Below, one piece after another: positions 53,282-62,693 of a stretch of DNA of 64,000 bases. Every line of letters starts with the position of its first letter. Positions within the stretch are counted from its first letter, which is position 1. A model generated the notes under the pieces. That model was given only the letters and a program-made list of their open reading frames with translations. It was not told the DNA's origin and ran no database searches. Origin of the DNA: G963667855 sp963667855 (GTDB lineage Bacteria; Planctomycetota; Phycisphaerae; UBA1845); the NCBI GenBank assembly GCA_963667855.2, contig CAXXKI010000030.1:56866-120865 (forward strand). Direction: 5' to 3'. The position numbers and the translations under genes were made by a program.

Positions 53282-53953
53282 TCAGTTTGGCAGATCGGCC
53301 GATGGGCATTCCGACCGCAATGAACACCCCGCGCAGTCCGGTTTTCGGGCGGAACACACCCTCCTGCCATGCCAGATTATTGCGTGCGAAAAAAAGGTCC
53401 ATTCCTTTCTGGGGATCACTTCCATCAGATCCTGCTCAATTTTCCGGGCATCCTTGCTGTTCTTGTGGTTCCAGCAGAGTTTCAGCCGCTCGGCTATTCG
53501 CCCCACGTGAGTATCCACGGTTACCCCAGCGTTTTTATTGAACCAGGTTCCCAGGACCACGTTAGCCGTTTTTCGGGCAACTCCGGGCAGGGTCAGCAGT
53601 TTATCCATGTCGTCAGGAACCTCGCCGTCGAACCGGTCAACGAGCTCCCGAGAGGTTCCAATAATATTTTTCGCCTTCTGGCGAAAAAAACCGGTCGGCT
53701 TGATCAGCTTCTCAATTTCTTTCTGATCACTAACTGCCAACGCGTCCGCGGTCGGGTATTGTTCAAAAAGAACCGGCGTGACCGTGTTGACGGTTTTATC
53801 CGTCGATTGGGCAGAAAGAATGGTCGAGATCAACAACTCGAAAGCACTTTTATGCTCCAGGGCACAATCGGCGTCGGCATACTCCTTGCGCAGCTTGCGG
53901 AGGATATTCTTCGCCCTCTTCTTCCTGTCTTCCAGAGATTCGTTTTTAGCCAC
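53282..53953 (-). CDS. nth: Endonuclease III
   Basis: The 223-residue base-excision enzyme removes oxidised pyrimidines. It shows the helix-hairpin-helix with catalytic Lys in LPGVARKTANVVLG and the catalytic Asp in VDTHVGRIAERL. The [4Fe-4S] ligands are spaced C-x6-C-x2-C-x5-C at the C-terminus (CSARKPDC, then AGC and SLRSEC). All essential residues are present. It lies 19 bases after the MoaD-MoaE gene on the same strand and may share its promoter. Confidence 0.96.
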   Translation of the reverse strand: MAKNESLEDRKKRAKNILRKLRKEYADADCALEHKSAFELLISTILSAQSTDKTVNTVTPVLFEQYPTADALAVSDQKEIEKLIKPTGFFRQKAKNIIGTSRELVDRFDGEVPDDMDKLLTLPGVARKTANVVLGTWFNKNAGVTVDTHVGRIAERLKLCWNHKNSKDARKIEQDLMEVIPRKEWTFFSHAIIWHGRRVCSARKPDCAGCSLRSECPSADLPN

Positions 53954-53972
53954 TGAACCAATACCCGCTTTC

Positions 53973-54668
53973 TTATGTAGCCGTGGGGTCTACCCAATCC
54001 CCTTCTTTATGTGCCCACAATTGTTTTTTCCAGATGGGTACGTCTTTTTTGATCTGGTCGATTATCCATCTGGCCGCTTCAAACGCCCCATCCCGGTGTT
54101 TGGAGGTGACCGCGATTACGACCGACGCGTCCCCCACCGGAACCTGCCCAACCCGATGTACAACTGCCAGTGAACCCAACTCCCATTTTTCCCGAGCGTC
54201 AGCGGTCAGTTGCTTGAGTTGTTTTAACGCCATGGAATCATAAACCTCATATTCCAGGGCTATCAGCGATCCACCGGTGGCATCCTGCTCCAGTCGCACC
54301 CTGCCTTCGAAAACGCAAACCGCTCCATCGACAGACTCCGAATCGCTATGGATGTGATTGCGGATGGCGACCATGTTGATGACTCCGGGGTCTAAAACTA
54401 CCAGATCCTGCTTTCTTTCCGAGCTTCCCCCGGAGACGGGTGGTATTGCGGCCACTACGTCGCCATTTCGCAACTGGTAACTGTCATCCGCAAAAGATTC
54501 ATTTACCGCGAAACGTATGCTGGCAATCCTGCCAATCAGTTCCGGATTATTCTGCAGCAGAATCTTGCGCAGCTCGGCAATAGTGGTTTTATCAACCAGC
54601 TCCATATCGATCCGGTCGGACTTCGTCCATTCCCGGGCAGGACCAAACATTATTACGGTAATGGTCAC
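53973..54668 (-). CDS. Fused MoaD-MoaE molybdopterin synthase
   Basis: Residues 1-81 are a MoaD ubiquitin-like domain ending in IPPVSGG (Gly80-Gly81). Residues about 95-231 are MoaE (AVCVFEGRVR, ALEYEVYDSMA, VVHRVGQVPVGDASVVIAV, DVPIWKKQLWAH). In separate MoaD the terminal Gly-Gly must be free for thiocarboxylation, yet here it continues into SSERKQD. Known fused proteins of this type (MoaX of mycobacteria) are cut after the Gly-Gly, which may also apply here. The enzyme converts cyclic pyranopterin monophosphate to molybdopterin. No other molybdenum cofactor gene is in the window. Confidence 0.92.
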   Translation of the reverse strand: MTITVIMFGPAREWTKSDRIDMELVDKTTIAELRKILLQNNPELIGRIASIRFAVNESFADDSYQLRNGDVVAAIPPVSGGSSERKQDLVVLDPGVINMVAIRNHIHSDSESVDGAVCVFEGRVRLEQDATGGSLIALEYEVYDSMALKQLKQLTADAREKWELGSLAVVHRVGQVPVGDASVVIAVTSKHRDGAFEAARWIIDQIKKDVPIWKKQLWAHKEGDWVDPTAT

Positions 54669-54724
54669 CGTTGGTTACCTCCGCTAGCGGACCAGTCAAC
54701 TGTCATCGCTGCCATGATAACCGC

Positions 54725-55672
54725 TTACTCATCTAAAGTCGCTTTTCCTTCTTCGCCATTGCCGAGTATTTCTTCCTGGTATCGCTCGAACAAGGTTCTC
54801 GCTGAGGGATACATGGAATTGGGACTCATGAAATGGCTGAACTCGAAGGTTATATGCTTTTCAACAAATTCGTCGGCGATTTCCATTTTTCTCCGCAGCC
54901 AGCGCCAGTCAATTGGCGGAAACCTTATTGGATATTGCCTGCCGAACGTCTCCGCGTTGTTCCACATGGTTATTTTGTGTTCTTTGCAGAGTAAATATAC
55001 TTCCCTGACGTAGTCGGCCAGTTCCAGCGTTGGGTACTTGATCTGATCATAAGAGCAGGAACCGTCCTGGAATGCACAAATGTCAACGGCTTTGCACTCG
55101 CCGAAGATTCGGTCCCAGTCCTTTACGAATTTGGCGTGGCGGTCCTCCTTTGTATTCTGTTCATAGGCAAAAGAGGGATAATACGGCGACATCAAAACCG
55201 GCAGATCGGGCGACAGCTCCTTCATGCAGTTACTGGTTCTTTTGTATAACTCAATCGAACCTTCCGTGGCAATGCAGGTTTCCGGAGCGATGTACCAGCC
55301 TTTGAATGCCGGATGCCCGCCGTATCGCTTATGCACTTCAAGCATAAGGTCGTGAATCACCGGCCAATACTGCTTCCAATTACTCCACTCTTCATCCAAC
55401 TCGCCGGGATCGTATGATCCGAAAAAGAGTTGCATATCGCAGCGATGGGCTTCGTTCAGAAACATGATCGCCAGATCGGGATCATTCTTCGTGCCGAGTA
55501 CGGTCGAAGGATAAACCGACATATCCCTCAAACCGGAGCGGATTATTATCACCGTATCGATACCGGCATCCTTCATGGTATCGAACTCGCGAGCCCACTC
55601 TCTTTTGCTCCAGTTCTGCGATGGAATATCCCAGGTTATTTCATCGAGGAATGTTCCGGTTATTTTTTTCAT
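54725..55672 (-). CDS. DUF4434 glycosidase-like protein
   Basis: I start at 55672 (MKKITGTFLDEITWDIPSQN), with GGAAAA upstream, which matches DUF4434 N-termini. The frame from 55735 adds an unrelated leader. The 315-residue protein shows TIM-barrel glycosidase-like segments (MKDAGIDTVIIIRSGLRD, FKGWYIAPETCI, LMSPYYPSFAYEQ, DICAFQDGSC). No signal peptide is present. It follows an SGNH hydrolase and a sodium:solute symporter on the same strand, suggesting a shared role in uptake and breakdown of a carbohydrate. The substrate is unknown. Confidence 0.82.
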   Translation of the reverse strand: MKKITGTFLDEITWDIPSQNWSKREWAREFDTMKDAGIDTVIIIRSGLRDMSVYPSTVLGTKNDPDLAIMFLNEAHRCDMQLFFGSYDPGELDEEWSNWKQYWPVIHDLMLEVHKRYGGHPAFKGWYIAPETCIATEGSIELYKRTSNCMKELSPDLPVLMSPYYPSFAYEQNTKEDRHAKFVKDWDRIFGECKAVDICAFQDGSCSYDQIKYPTLELADYVREVYLLCKEHKITMWNNAETFGRQYPIRFPPIDWRWLRRKMEIADEFVEKHITFEFSHFMSPNSMYPSARTLFERYQEEILGNGEEGKATLDE

Positions 55673-55718
55673 ACTATTTTCCACAATCCAGATCGCTATT
55701 GGAGGGTGATGTATTCCA

Positions 55719-57605
55719 TTATTTAATGTACTCACGCATCAGGCTTGTCCATAACTGGTAGCCCTTTTCGCTCAAGTGAACGCCGTCAACTGTCAGTTCC
55801 GCTTTTAATTGTCCCTTGTCGTCAGTGAAGTACGGGTGAAGGTCGATCAGCTTGTATTTATGCTCCATGGCCAGACGACGGATGTCTTTGTTCAAGTCTA
55901 TTATCTCGTCGTTGAAATCGGCGAACTTGTCGGTTGTGGGTAATACTGTCTGCATTATCACCGTTGTGTTCGGGCAGTTCTTTTTCAGTTTATTCAGGAG
56001 TAATCCGTATCGCCGTTTCAAATTTTTATAAGGAGTAATGGGAAACAGGATATCGTTAACCCCTATATTGAGAAATACTACAGAGGGATTAAGATCATAA
56101 ATGGACAGATCCAACCTGGTAGTCAAGCCATCTATCCGGTCCCCGCCAATTCCTCTGTTAACCACGTTCTTGCCGGGGAACATTTTATCTACCGGGAAAC
56201 GCTCGGTTAAGGAATCGCCAATAAGGACATTGTCCACCGCAGGCAGGCTCCGGTTCTCTTCAACGTACCTGGCGGCGAGTTTCAGCCAGTATTCCCCTGG
56301 TTTCCACCCGAACCGTGATCTTCTTTCTGCAAGCGTGACAGGTTTCATTTTGTTTACAGTCGTACGCGTTACTCCAGGCTCAGCAACCTCAAGCGAGGCT
56401 ATCAAGCCTGCCCAGCGGCTCCCCAGGGGGACAATGGTCAAGTCCAGATCGTCCGCCTGTCCCGGCTTAAGAGTAACTGACGCGGCTCGCCAATGCTGAT
56501 CCCAACCGACAACCGGGACCAGCCGATTGTGGAATTGACCGTTTCCCCATATTCCTACCAGCGTATGTACGCAGCAGAAATCGTTTGAGCACAAAAACAG
56601 GTTAACCGTTTTAGGCTCATCCGTATCGTTAATCACCGGCAGGTTTATCTTATACATCACCGGATAGTTACCGCCGAAAAACAGATGCCCCTTGCCGCTT
56701 ACCGGATCGATGACATTCAACTTGTCGGCTTTGAAGGTCTGGTCGTACAGGTTGTACGCCCAGAGGTTCGTAACCGGTCCACCGGGAGCGGAGGCAAAGG
56801 CTACTGAATGCATTTTGCCTTCAAGCCCTTTTAAACCTATCCGGTTTTTACCGTCACGCTTGCCGGGGAAAAAGTCAATGGATGCCTCATTCCAATCAGC
56901 CAATCCCCTGGTGAAGGATGGTGCTTCATATGGTTTCAGGGCAAGGTCGGGCATTTGTTTTGCCTGGTCTGCGTCCGGATCCTTTGGGCCCAGGTAGGCG
57001 TAATCAGTAACTCTCACCGCGCCCGAGGTTTTGCCGAGTACAATCGCGCTCCAGGGATAACCGCCACGAAGACCGTTTTCCTGCCAGAGTGTGCGTTTCT
57101 CACCCGCCTTGAGCTTGAATTGCGTCTTCCCGTCACCGCCAAACGCCCCTTTCCATGTCTTTGAGTGTTCCCAATCGGTAGTATTTCCGATTCCTTCTAT
57201 CTCTACGGTTACCGTATCAGCGGAAATATTCTCCATTATCAGTTTGTAGCTGATTCTGCCGCCAAGAGTATTTTCTTCCGCCTGATCGTAATAATGATAA
57301 GGGAACAATTCGAACGACTTTCCCCCGGGAATTACTTCACTGCACAGGTAGCAGGGATTCTCAGCGTCAGCCAGCAGAACCTGCCCGGTTCGCGGCTCTA
57401 TCACATGCTCAATGTCGGATATCCAGGAGATGGTCTCCGGTTTGCGCGTGAACTTCACTTCTGCCGGCTCAGTCAGAAAGGTGAGCGGAGCATCTTCGGC
57501 AAAACTGGTCAATTCCTTGTCTGGATTCAACGTCCACTCAGCCTTCGCAGGCGAGTGAAAACCCAAGATCCCCCAAAACAATACCGTTAACAGTATCTTA
57601 CGCAT
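55719..57605 (-). CDS. Secreted SGNH/GDSL-type hydrolase with N-terminal beta domains
   Basis: The start at 57605 gives MRKILLTVLFWGILGFHSPA, a signal peptide. The 628-residue protein has about 400 residues of beta-rich, probably carbohydrate-binding modules. A C-terminal GDSL esterase domain follows: nucleophile Ser in NVLIGDSLTERFP, oxyanion Gly and Asn in LNIGVNDI, and the Asp-x-x-His pair in VDGVHLSEKGYQLW. It probably deacetylates a polysaccharide outside the cytoplasm. Its start overlaps the end of the symporter gene by eight bases, so the two are translationally coupled. Confidence 0.88.
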   Translation of the reverse strand: MRKILLTVLFWGILGFHSPAKAEWTLNPDKELTSFAEDAPLTFLTEPAEVKFTRKPETISWISDIEHVIEPRTGQVLLADAENPCYLCSEVIPGGKSFELFPYHYYDQAEENTLGGRISYKLIMENISADTVTVEIEGIGNTTDWEHSKTWKGAFGGDGKTQFKLKAGEKRTLWQENGLRGGYPWSAIVLGKTSGAVRVTDYAYLGPKDPDADQAKQMPDLALKPYEAPSFTRGLADWNEASIDFFPGKRDGKNRIGLKGLEGKMHSVAFASAPGGPVTNLWAYNLYDQTFKADKLNVIDPVSGKGHLFFGGNYPVMYKINLPVINDTDEPKTVNLFLCSNDFCCVHTLVGIWGNGQFHNRLVPVVGWDQHWRAASVTLKPGQADDLDLTIVPLGSRWAGLIASLEVAEPGVTRTTVNKMKPVTLAERRSRFGWKPGEYWLKLAARYVEENRSLPAVDNVLIGDSLTERFPVDKMFPGKNVVNRGIGGDRIDGLTTRLDLSIYDLNPSVVFLNIGVNDILFPITPYKNLKRRYGLLLNKLKKNCPNTTVIMQTVLPTTDKFADFNDEIIDLNKDIRRLAMEHKYKLIDLHPYFTDDKGQLKAELTVDGVHLSEKGYQLWTSLMREYIK

Positions 57606-59421
57606 AACTATTTGCCCCCGGTTCCTGTGATTCGTTTTTATTCGTATCATCTCCCATTGCCGCGTTTCCCTCGCAACGGACCATGAATCTCCGGTAATGG
57701 TATGTAAACAGAATTCCCACCAAAACGCAGATTGATGTAAACAAGAGTGTTGTTTTCCACTGCCCTATGTATGCACAGGAGAAGGCGATAGTCCCGCAGG
57801 CGACAGCGCCCATCCCTTCTACGGCGATGAGTAAACCGTAGAGGATAGGACGCGGTCCGGGCGAGCTTGCTCCGGCGGCTTCAGCAATCGGTCCCCACCA
57901 TCCAAACGGTCTGCTTTGCCGGTAAAAGTTGACCAGTGTTTCCTGCGGATCGGGTTTGGTTAAAAGTGCAACGAGCAGCCAGAGGACGAAGGTCGTTCCC
58001 ATAGCCACCAACACAACCACGTAATCGGCGTTATCTCCCAGGTGCACCCAGTTTTTAAACGCATACCTGCAGAAAAGGAAGATGAGCGGTCCACCGAAGG
58101 AGGCGGCTATACGGGCTTTGGCGTTGAAGCGCCACCACCACCATTGTCCCCAGTTAGCGGATAATTCAGCGGCAAACAAGCCGAGCATGAAAATGGAAAT
58201 ATCAATTACGTTAGTGGCAACGGTAGCCACGATCAGGGCCAACGCCATTATCACGCACATCACTATTTTCCCCACCAGCATGTAATGAGCGGTGGATGCC
58301 TGCTTGCGAATGCCTCTGCGATAAATGTCGTTAATGAAGACCTGCCCTGCGAAATTCATGTGCGAATCCACAGTGGACATGATCGACGCGAACAGGGCCA
58401 CCAGTGAGAGCCCCAAGAGACCGGGCGGAAGGTAATGCCCCAGGAGCATGCCAAAGGCGAGTTCCTTGTTTATCGTTCCATCGTGCAATCCCGGCCATTT
58501 TACCATCGCCCCCAGCGCCGGCAGAGTCAGAACGGCGAGCATCAGGAAAAGAACGAGCTGGGTCCAGATGTACATCTTGGATGCTTCCCGGGTGTTTTTG
58601 CAGGAGAGAAGTTTCTGGCTCTCCGTACTTAAATCGCCGCCATATCCAACCGATGATCCGACGGTCCAGGCGATTATTCCTACCAGTCCCAGCAGTTCAT
58701 GATTCGCCGGAGGATGCCAGTTGACCACTTCGGGCCCGAATTGCTGCAACAGGCTTTCGTATAAGCCAACCGGTCCGCCGAAGTCCTGCCAGACCATCCC
58801 CAGCAGAATGACCGAGGAAATAACCATTATCAGGGTCTGGATGAGGTCGGACATAACCACACCCATGTAGCCGGAGAGAAAGACGTAGAGCAGAATTACA
58901 GGTATGACAACAGCAAAGGTTTCCCATTTATTCCAGCCGAGCAGAGCCTCTGAGATTTTCGTCAGTCCCAGCAGGCCCGCACCAATCCATACGACCACGC
59001 CAACAAACGCACTTCGAACGGTTACCAGCATTCTGAGTACAGTGGCCAAGTTGCCGCTGAATCTGTATTCGTAGAATTCGGGAGATGTGAATATCTTAAG
59101 GCGGCGCCAGAAAACGGCGAATAGAATGGCGGCGATCATCAGCGACATGCCGAAGCGGCTAATGTAAAACCAACAAACGTAGACGCCGGTGATTACGGCC
59201 ATCCCGCAATAGGCGGGGGCAACGTCGGCGTTCATGCAGGTTACGGCGTTGGAAGTGCCGTTGATCCACCCTGGCAGCTTTCTACCGGCCAGGAAGTAAT
59301 TGGTCAGATCCTCACCTGCGAATTTCCGGTAGTAGATCCCCATGCCGATCAACCCCAGCATGTAAAGTGCCATGATCGCATAGTCGATCGGAGCAAGAGT
59401 AACTTCAGGCATAACATCCAC
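57598..59421 (-). CDS. Sodium:solute symporter (SSS family)
   Basis: The 607-residue membrane protein has about 14 predicted helices. SSS-family landmarks are YFLAGRKLPGWINGTSNAVT near the N-terminus, ASIMSTVDSHMNFAGQVFIN (sodium-site region) and VGSSVGYGGDLSTESQKLLS. It imports a small solute, most likely a sugar or sugar acid, with sodium. It heads an operon with the SGNH hydrolase and DUF4434 genes. Two ATGs at 59421 and 59412 are both plausible starts. Confidence 0.92.
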   Translation of the reverse strand: MDVMPEVTLAPIDYAIMALYMLGLIGMGIYYRKFAGEDLTNYFLAGRKLPGWINGTSNAVTCMNADVAPAYCGMAVITGVYVCWFYISRFGMSLMIAAILFAVFWRRLKIFTSPEFYEYRFSGNLATVLRMLVTVRSAFVGVVVWIGAGLLGLTKISEALLGWNKWETFAVVIPVILLYVFLSGYMGVVMSDLIQTLIMVISSVILLGMVWQDFGGPVGLYESLLQQFGPEVVNWHPPANHELLGLVGIIAWTVGSSVGYGGDLSTESQKLLSCKNTREASKMYIWTQLVLFLMLAVLTLPALGAMVKWPGLHDGTINKELAFGMLLGHYLPPGLLGLSLVALFASIMSTVDSHMNFAGQVFINDIYRRGIRKQASTAHYMLVGKIVMCVIMALALIVATVATNVIDISIFMLGLFAAELSANWGQWWWWRFNAKARIAASFGGPLIFLFCRYAFKNWVHLGDNADYVVVLVAMGTTFVLWLLVALLTKPDPQETLVNFYRQSRPFGWWGPIAEAAGASSPGPRPILYGLLIAVEGMGAVACGTIAFSCAYIGQWKTTLLFTSICVLVGILFTYHYRRFMVRCEGNAAMGDDTNKNESQEPGANSYA

Positions 59422-59741
59422 TCTATGGGCAACTCAAAATGTACATCCCGCTCGGCCGGCCGGAGCCGACCGATCCCCCCGGCCGCTTACTCTACACAAA
59501 ACCGCGGGTTTCGTAAGCCTCAAAACGTGGCGGTGAGCGTGGATAGTATTCCCTATCGGGCTTCAGCGGTCGTCAGCAGAACTCAAGGGAACCTTCGCCG
59601 CAAATCGGCTTAAAAAAGAGATATTGCTTGGCTCGAATCGGTGGCTCGCTTATTATTGGCTGCCGATATAGAAATCGGATTGATCTCCATTTATTCAGAT
59701 GGAGTCAGGATAAAGCTGCTATCAGTAACTGGAACGAGGCA
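59422..59741. other. Spacer between symporter and PilZ genes
   Basis: This 320-base divergent spacer should carry the promoters of both genes. It holds a GC-rich palindromic stretch near 59450-59490 (TCGGCCGGCCGGAGCCGA) and otherwise nothing I can name. A frame from 59628 runs into the PilZ gene but lacks a ribosome site. Confidence 0.45.
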
Positions 59742-60062
59742 ATGACCGAGAAACGAGAATCACCAAGAAGAAACGTGGAGACTTATCAGGCCAGCGCCGT
59801 CGTCAAAAGAGCCAACGGAACGACCGTCGAGGGTGAAGTTGTAGATATGTCGCTCAACGGGGCGCGGATCATTGGTCCGGTCGGCGATTTGCAGGTCGGT
59901 GAAGAGGTAGAAGTTCTATTCCAGTTCCGCGACGCTGACGACACCGAAAACGTACCGAGTAAATGCCGGGTCATGCACCTGGATACGGAGGGTAAGTTCT
60001 TCGGCATCAGCTTCGTTGAGGATTCCCGTATCAATCCGCTGCCCAAGTTACAGAGCGATTAG
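59742..60062 (+). CDS. Single-domain PilZ protein
   Basis: The start at 59742 follows GAGG and gives MTEKRESPRRNVETYQASAV. The 106-residue protein has the cyclic di-GMP-binding PilZ pattern: Arg5 and Arg9/Arg10 (RESPRR, the RxxxR motif), then VVDMSLNGARI (DxSxxG). It should act as a c-di-GMP receptor, possibly answering the Rec-GGDEF-Rec-GAF-HD-GYP protein at 13.9-16.5 kb. There is no fused output domain, so its partner is unknown. Confidence 0.9.
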   Translation: MTEKRESPRRNVETYQASAVVKRANGTTVEGEVVDMSLNGARIIGPVGDLQVGEEVEVLFQFRDADDTENVPSKCRVMHLDTEGKFFGISFVEDSRINPLPKLQSD

Positions 60063-60082
60063 AGGATTGCTTCAAACGGCCA

Positions 60083-60101
60083 GGCGGACAGGATGTCCGC
60101 C
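60083..60101. repeat. Palindrome GGCGGACAGGATGTCCGCC (copy 1)
   Basis: A perfect 8-bp stem with a GGA loop lies between the convergent PilZ and antiporter genes and may serve as a bidirectional terminator. The same 19 bases, followed by a run of C, recur at 63693-63711, so it is a dispersed repeat. Confidence 0.75.
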
Positions 60102-60110
60102 CCCCAGGGG

Positions 60111-61382
60111 TTAGCCGCTGTTTGTGTCATTGCCCCCTATTTTCAGGGCTACGAGTAGCGGTTTGACCGTCATTCCCTGTACGACCAGGGAAAACATTAC
60201 TGCGGCAAAACCAGAAACGAGTAACACCGGTCGATATTCGGCCAGCACGCCTTCGTCGGGCAAGCCCAGAAGCAGAGCGATGGGTATCGACCCGCGCAAA
60301 CCGCCCCAGAACATAATATGCGACCAGGATACCGGCCTGATGGTTCCCCTAAGGTTAAGGATCCAGTACAGCGGATAGACGGCCAGTGCCCGGGCAACAA
60401 CCAGTCCGACGATAGCGGCGAGTATTGGGCGATAATTCGCGGTAACCTGTTCCCATGAAATAACCTGCAACTCCAGGCCTATTAGAATGAAGAGGACGGA
60501 GTTGATCAGGAAATCGACCGATTCGAAGAAGGTGTCGACAGTTTGGCGAGTTTTGTGTTCCATGGTGTAATGTCGCCCGTAATTGCCGATGAGCAGTCCG
60601 GCGACGACAGTAGCGATTACCCCGGAGACGTGTACAACTTCGGCCAACCAGAAAGATCCTAAAGCAAGGACGAGGCATAAGGCGTTTTCCAACAGGTGAT
60701 CTTCAAAGCGTTTCATAATCGCGTAGGCGATACCGCCGAGAATAAGGCCCATGACCAGTCCGCCGCCGGCAACTTTTAGGAACTCGAGCCCTGCTTCTGA
60801 GGTTTGGAAACTTCTACCTTCCGTCACCATGCCCAGGATGATTGTGAAAACTACTATGCCGGTCCCATCGTTGAAGAGCGATTCGCCTTCGACCATGTAT
60901 TTCAAATCGTCGGGTACCTTGCACTCTTTGAATAAAGCCAGGACGCTTACAGGGTCTGTTGGAGTTATAAGTGCGCCGAAAAGCATGGCTACCAGAAGCG
61001 AGCATGCTCCGCCTATCCAGAAGTAAATACCGCCGACAAGCAGGGTTGAGATAACCACGCCGATAACGGCGAAGGTCAGTATTGGCCAACCGTGTTGCTT
61101 TAAACGTTCGAGGTCGAGATGCATCGCCCCGTGGAACAAAAGAGGCGGGAGCATTACGAAAAAGATGAGGTCTTTACTGAAACCGGTATCTTCTATTCGC
61201 GGGCCCAGGTCGAGGACGGCAATGAGCAATCCGACAATGGTTAGAGCTATGGTGTATGGCAGATGGGTAAACCATTTGACGGCGATCCCCACCGTGCACG
61301 CGAGTAATAGCATGCCTATGTATAAACCAGTGGCGTGCTCGATGGGATGCGCGCCGGGGATCTTGGCTATTAGCTCGAACAT
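60111..61382 (-). CDS. Na+/H+ antiporter, CPA1/NhaP-like
   Basis: The 423-residue membrane protein has about 12-13 predicted helices. CPA1 landmarks are GALITPTDPVSVLALFKECK, GESLFNDGTGIVVF (the Asn-Asp ion-binding pair) and MFWGGLRGSIPIALLLGLP. It exchanges sodium or potassium for protons across the inner membrane. There is no long C-terminal regulatory tail, so it is the short form. It converges with the PilZ gene. The upstream region carries a dispersed GTCGGGTCA palindrome. Confidence 0.93.
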   Translation of the reverse strand: MFELIAKIPGAHPIEHATGLYIGMLLLACTVGIAVKWFTHLPYTIALTIVGLLIAVLDLGPRIEDTGFSKDLIFFVMLPPLLFHGAMHLDLERLKQHGWPILTFAVIGVVISTLLVGGIYFWIGGACSLLVAMLFGALITPTDPVSVLALFKECKVPDDLKYMVEGESLFNDGTGIVVFTIILGMVTEGRSFQTSEAGLEFLKVAGGGLVMGLILGGIAYAIMKRFEDHLLENALCLVLALGSFWLAEVVHVSGVIATVVAGLLIGNYGRHYTMEHKTRQTVDTFFESVDFLINSVLFILIGLELQVISWEQVTANYRPILAAIVGLVVARALAVYPLYWILNLRGTIRPVSWSHIMFWGGLRGSIPIALLLGLPDEGVLAEYRPVLLVSGFAAVMFSLVVQGMTVKPLLVALKIGGNDTNSG

Positions 61383-61410
61383 GGATGTATCGTGCCTCCT
61401 GGTATTCTTT

Positions 61411-61429
61411 GTCGGGTCATTGATCCGAC
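61411..61429. repeat. Palindromic repeat GTCGGGTCATTGATCCGAC
   Basis: This element lies between the antiporter and rtcB and belongs to the same family as the copies at 63199, 63237 and 63645. All share the GTCGG...CCGACCT core. It has one mismatch in the stem. Confidence 0.7.
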
Positions 61430-61538
61430 CTACAAATTCTTGCTACATCGTTTCTTTGGATTGTTTTACTGGAAGACGCTTATTACGTAAATCCTTTGTC
61501 GGCAAAGGTTGGTTTTGATTTCTCTTTTTCCACTTTGG

Positions 61539-62693
61539 CTATACTCCTTTATAGCAGATGACCGGTTTCAGTCTCCTAGAGACTTGCACCAGTTCCTTCT
61601 GCGCTCGCATCACGGCTTTGATGTCCTTGTAGGCCGAGGGCGCTTCGTCGCACAGTTTTCTGGATAGAGTTTCATCGTACCACACTCCTTTCAGTTCCCG
61701 AGTTAAATCCTTTACGGTGATTTTCTTGCGGGCGAGGTTTCGGGGCATGGCTCTTCCGGCGCCGTGGGAGCTGGAGCACAGCGATCTTTCGCATCCTCGA
61801 CCTGTAACGTGAAAACTACAGGTTCCCATTGAACCGGGGATAATGCCGAGTTGCCCTTCCCATGCATGGTTGGCTCCTTTTCTATGCACCCACAGGGTTT
61901 TACCAAAGTGTTGCTCCCGGCTTATGTGATCGTGGTTACAGTCGATCAGAGTGTCCATTTCCGGATCTATCCTGAATAACTTATGCAATGTGCCGGCTAC
62001 TGATTTTACCATAATGAGCCGATTGAGTTTTGCGTAAGCTATTGTCCAATTAACGTCGTTGATAAACGCCTGTCCCTGGTCGGAATCGCTATCCAGATAG
62101 AGCAGACCTCCGGGGATTTTGGTCGCGTTTTTCGTGTGAAATTGCGAAACCAGTTGCCCCATGTTTCGTGAACCACTGTGGATCATAAGCCATAGCTGGT
62201 TGTTCTCGTCAGATTGCAGCTCCAGGAAGTGATTGCCTCGCCCTAGAGTACCAAGTTCGATTCTTCCTTCACGCCGGGATGCGGCAATCAGCTTATTATC
62301 ACTCAGTTGCAGGTTGGTGAATTCGCTGGCCAATTCCGTTGTACTTTGCAGGCTGCGTTGGCGTTTTATTGGGACGGCTGACCTCAACTCGTTTAGAATT
62401 TCCAGAGCATCCGCCTTACGATTTACCGTAGACGCGTTGCAGTTGAATCTAACCGCAGTCATACCGCAACCTATGTCCGAGCCAATTGCCTGGGGATAAA
62501 TCAATTGGTTCGTAGCCATGACCGTTCCCACGCAGACGCCTTCTGCCAGGTGAACGTCGGGCATTATGGCTACCTGGTGCACATCTTCCGCTTTTTCTAT
62601 TCGGGAGATTGTCTGTTTCACGTTTGAAGCTATTGGTCCCGGCAGCCATGTGTGCAGAGATTTATTGTTCGCATTATTGTCATTTTCGTTCAT
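61539..62693 (-). CDS. rtcB: RtcB-family RNA ligase
   Basis: RtcB joins RNA 2',3'-cyclic phosphate or 3'-phosphate ends to 5'-OH ends using GTP and manganese. All metal and active-site segments are present: PDVH (45-48), GSDIGCGM (Asp73, Cys76), GRGNHF (His155), HSGSRNMG (His172), CNHDH (His254, His256) and the guanylylated His310 in SSSHGAGRAM. At 384 residues it is the short bacterial form. Its ATG overlaps the stop of the RbfA-like gene (ATGA), so the pair is translationally coupled. Confidence 0.95.
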   Translation of the reverse strand: MNENDNNANNKSLHTWLPGPIASNVKQTISRIEKAEDVHQVAIMPDVHLAEGVCVGTVMATNQLIYPQAIGSDIGCGMTAVRFNCNASTVNRKADALEILNELRSAVPIKRQRSLQSTTELASEFTNLQLSDNKLIAASRREGRIELGTLGRGNHFLELQSDENNQLWLMIHSGSRNMGQLVSQFHTKNATKIPGGLLYLDSDSDQGQAFINDVNWTIAYAKLNRLIMVKSVAGTLHKLFRIDPEMDTLIDCNHDHISREQHFGKTLWVHRKGANHAWEGQLGIIPGSMGTCSFHVTGRGCERSLCSSSHGAGRAMPRNLARKKITVKDLTRELKGVWYDETLSRKLCDEAPSAYKDIKAVMRAQKELVQVSRRLKPVICYKGV

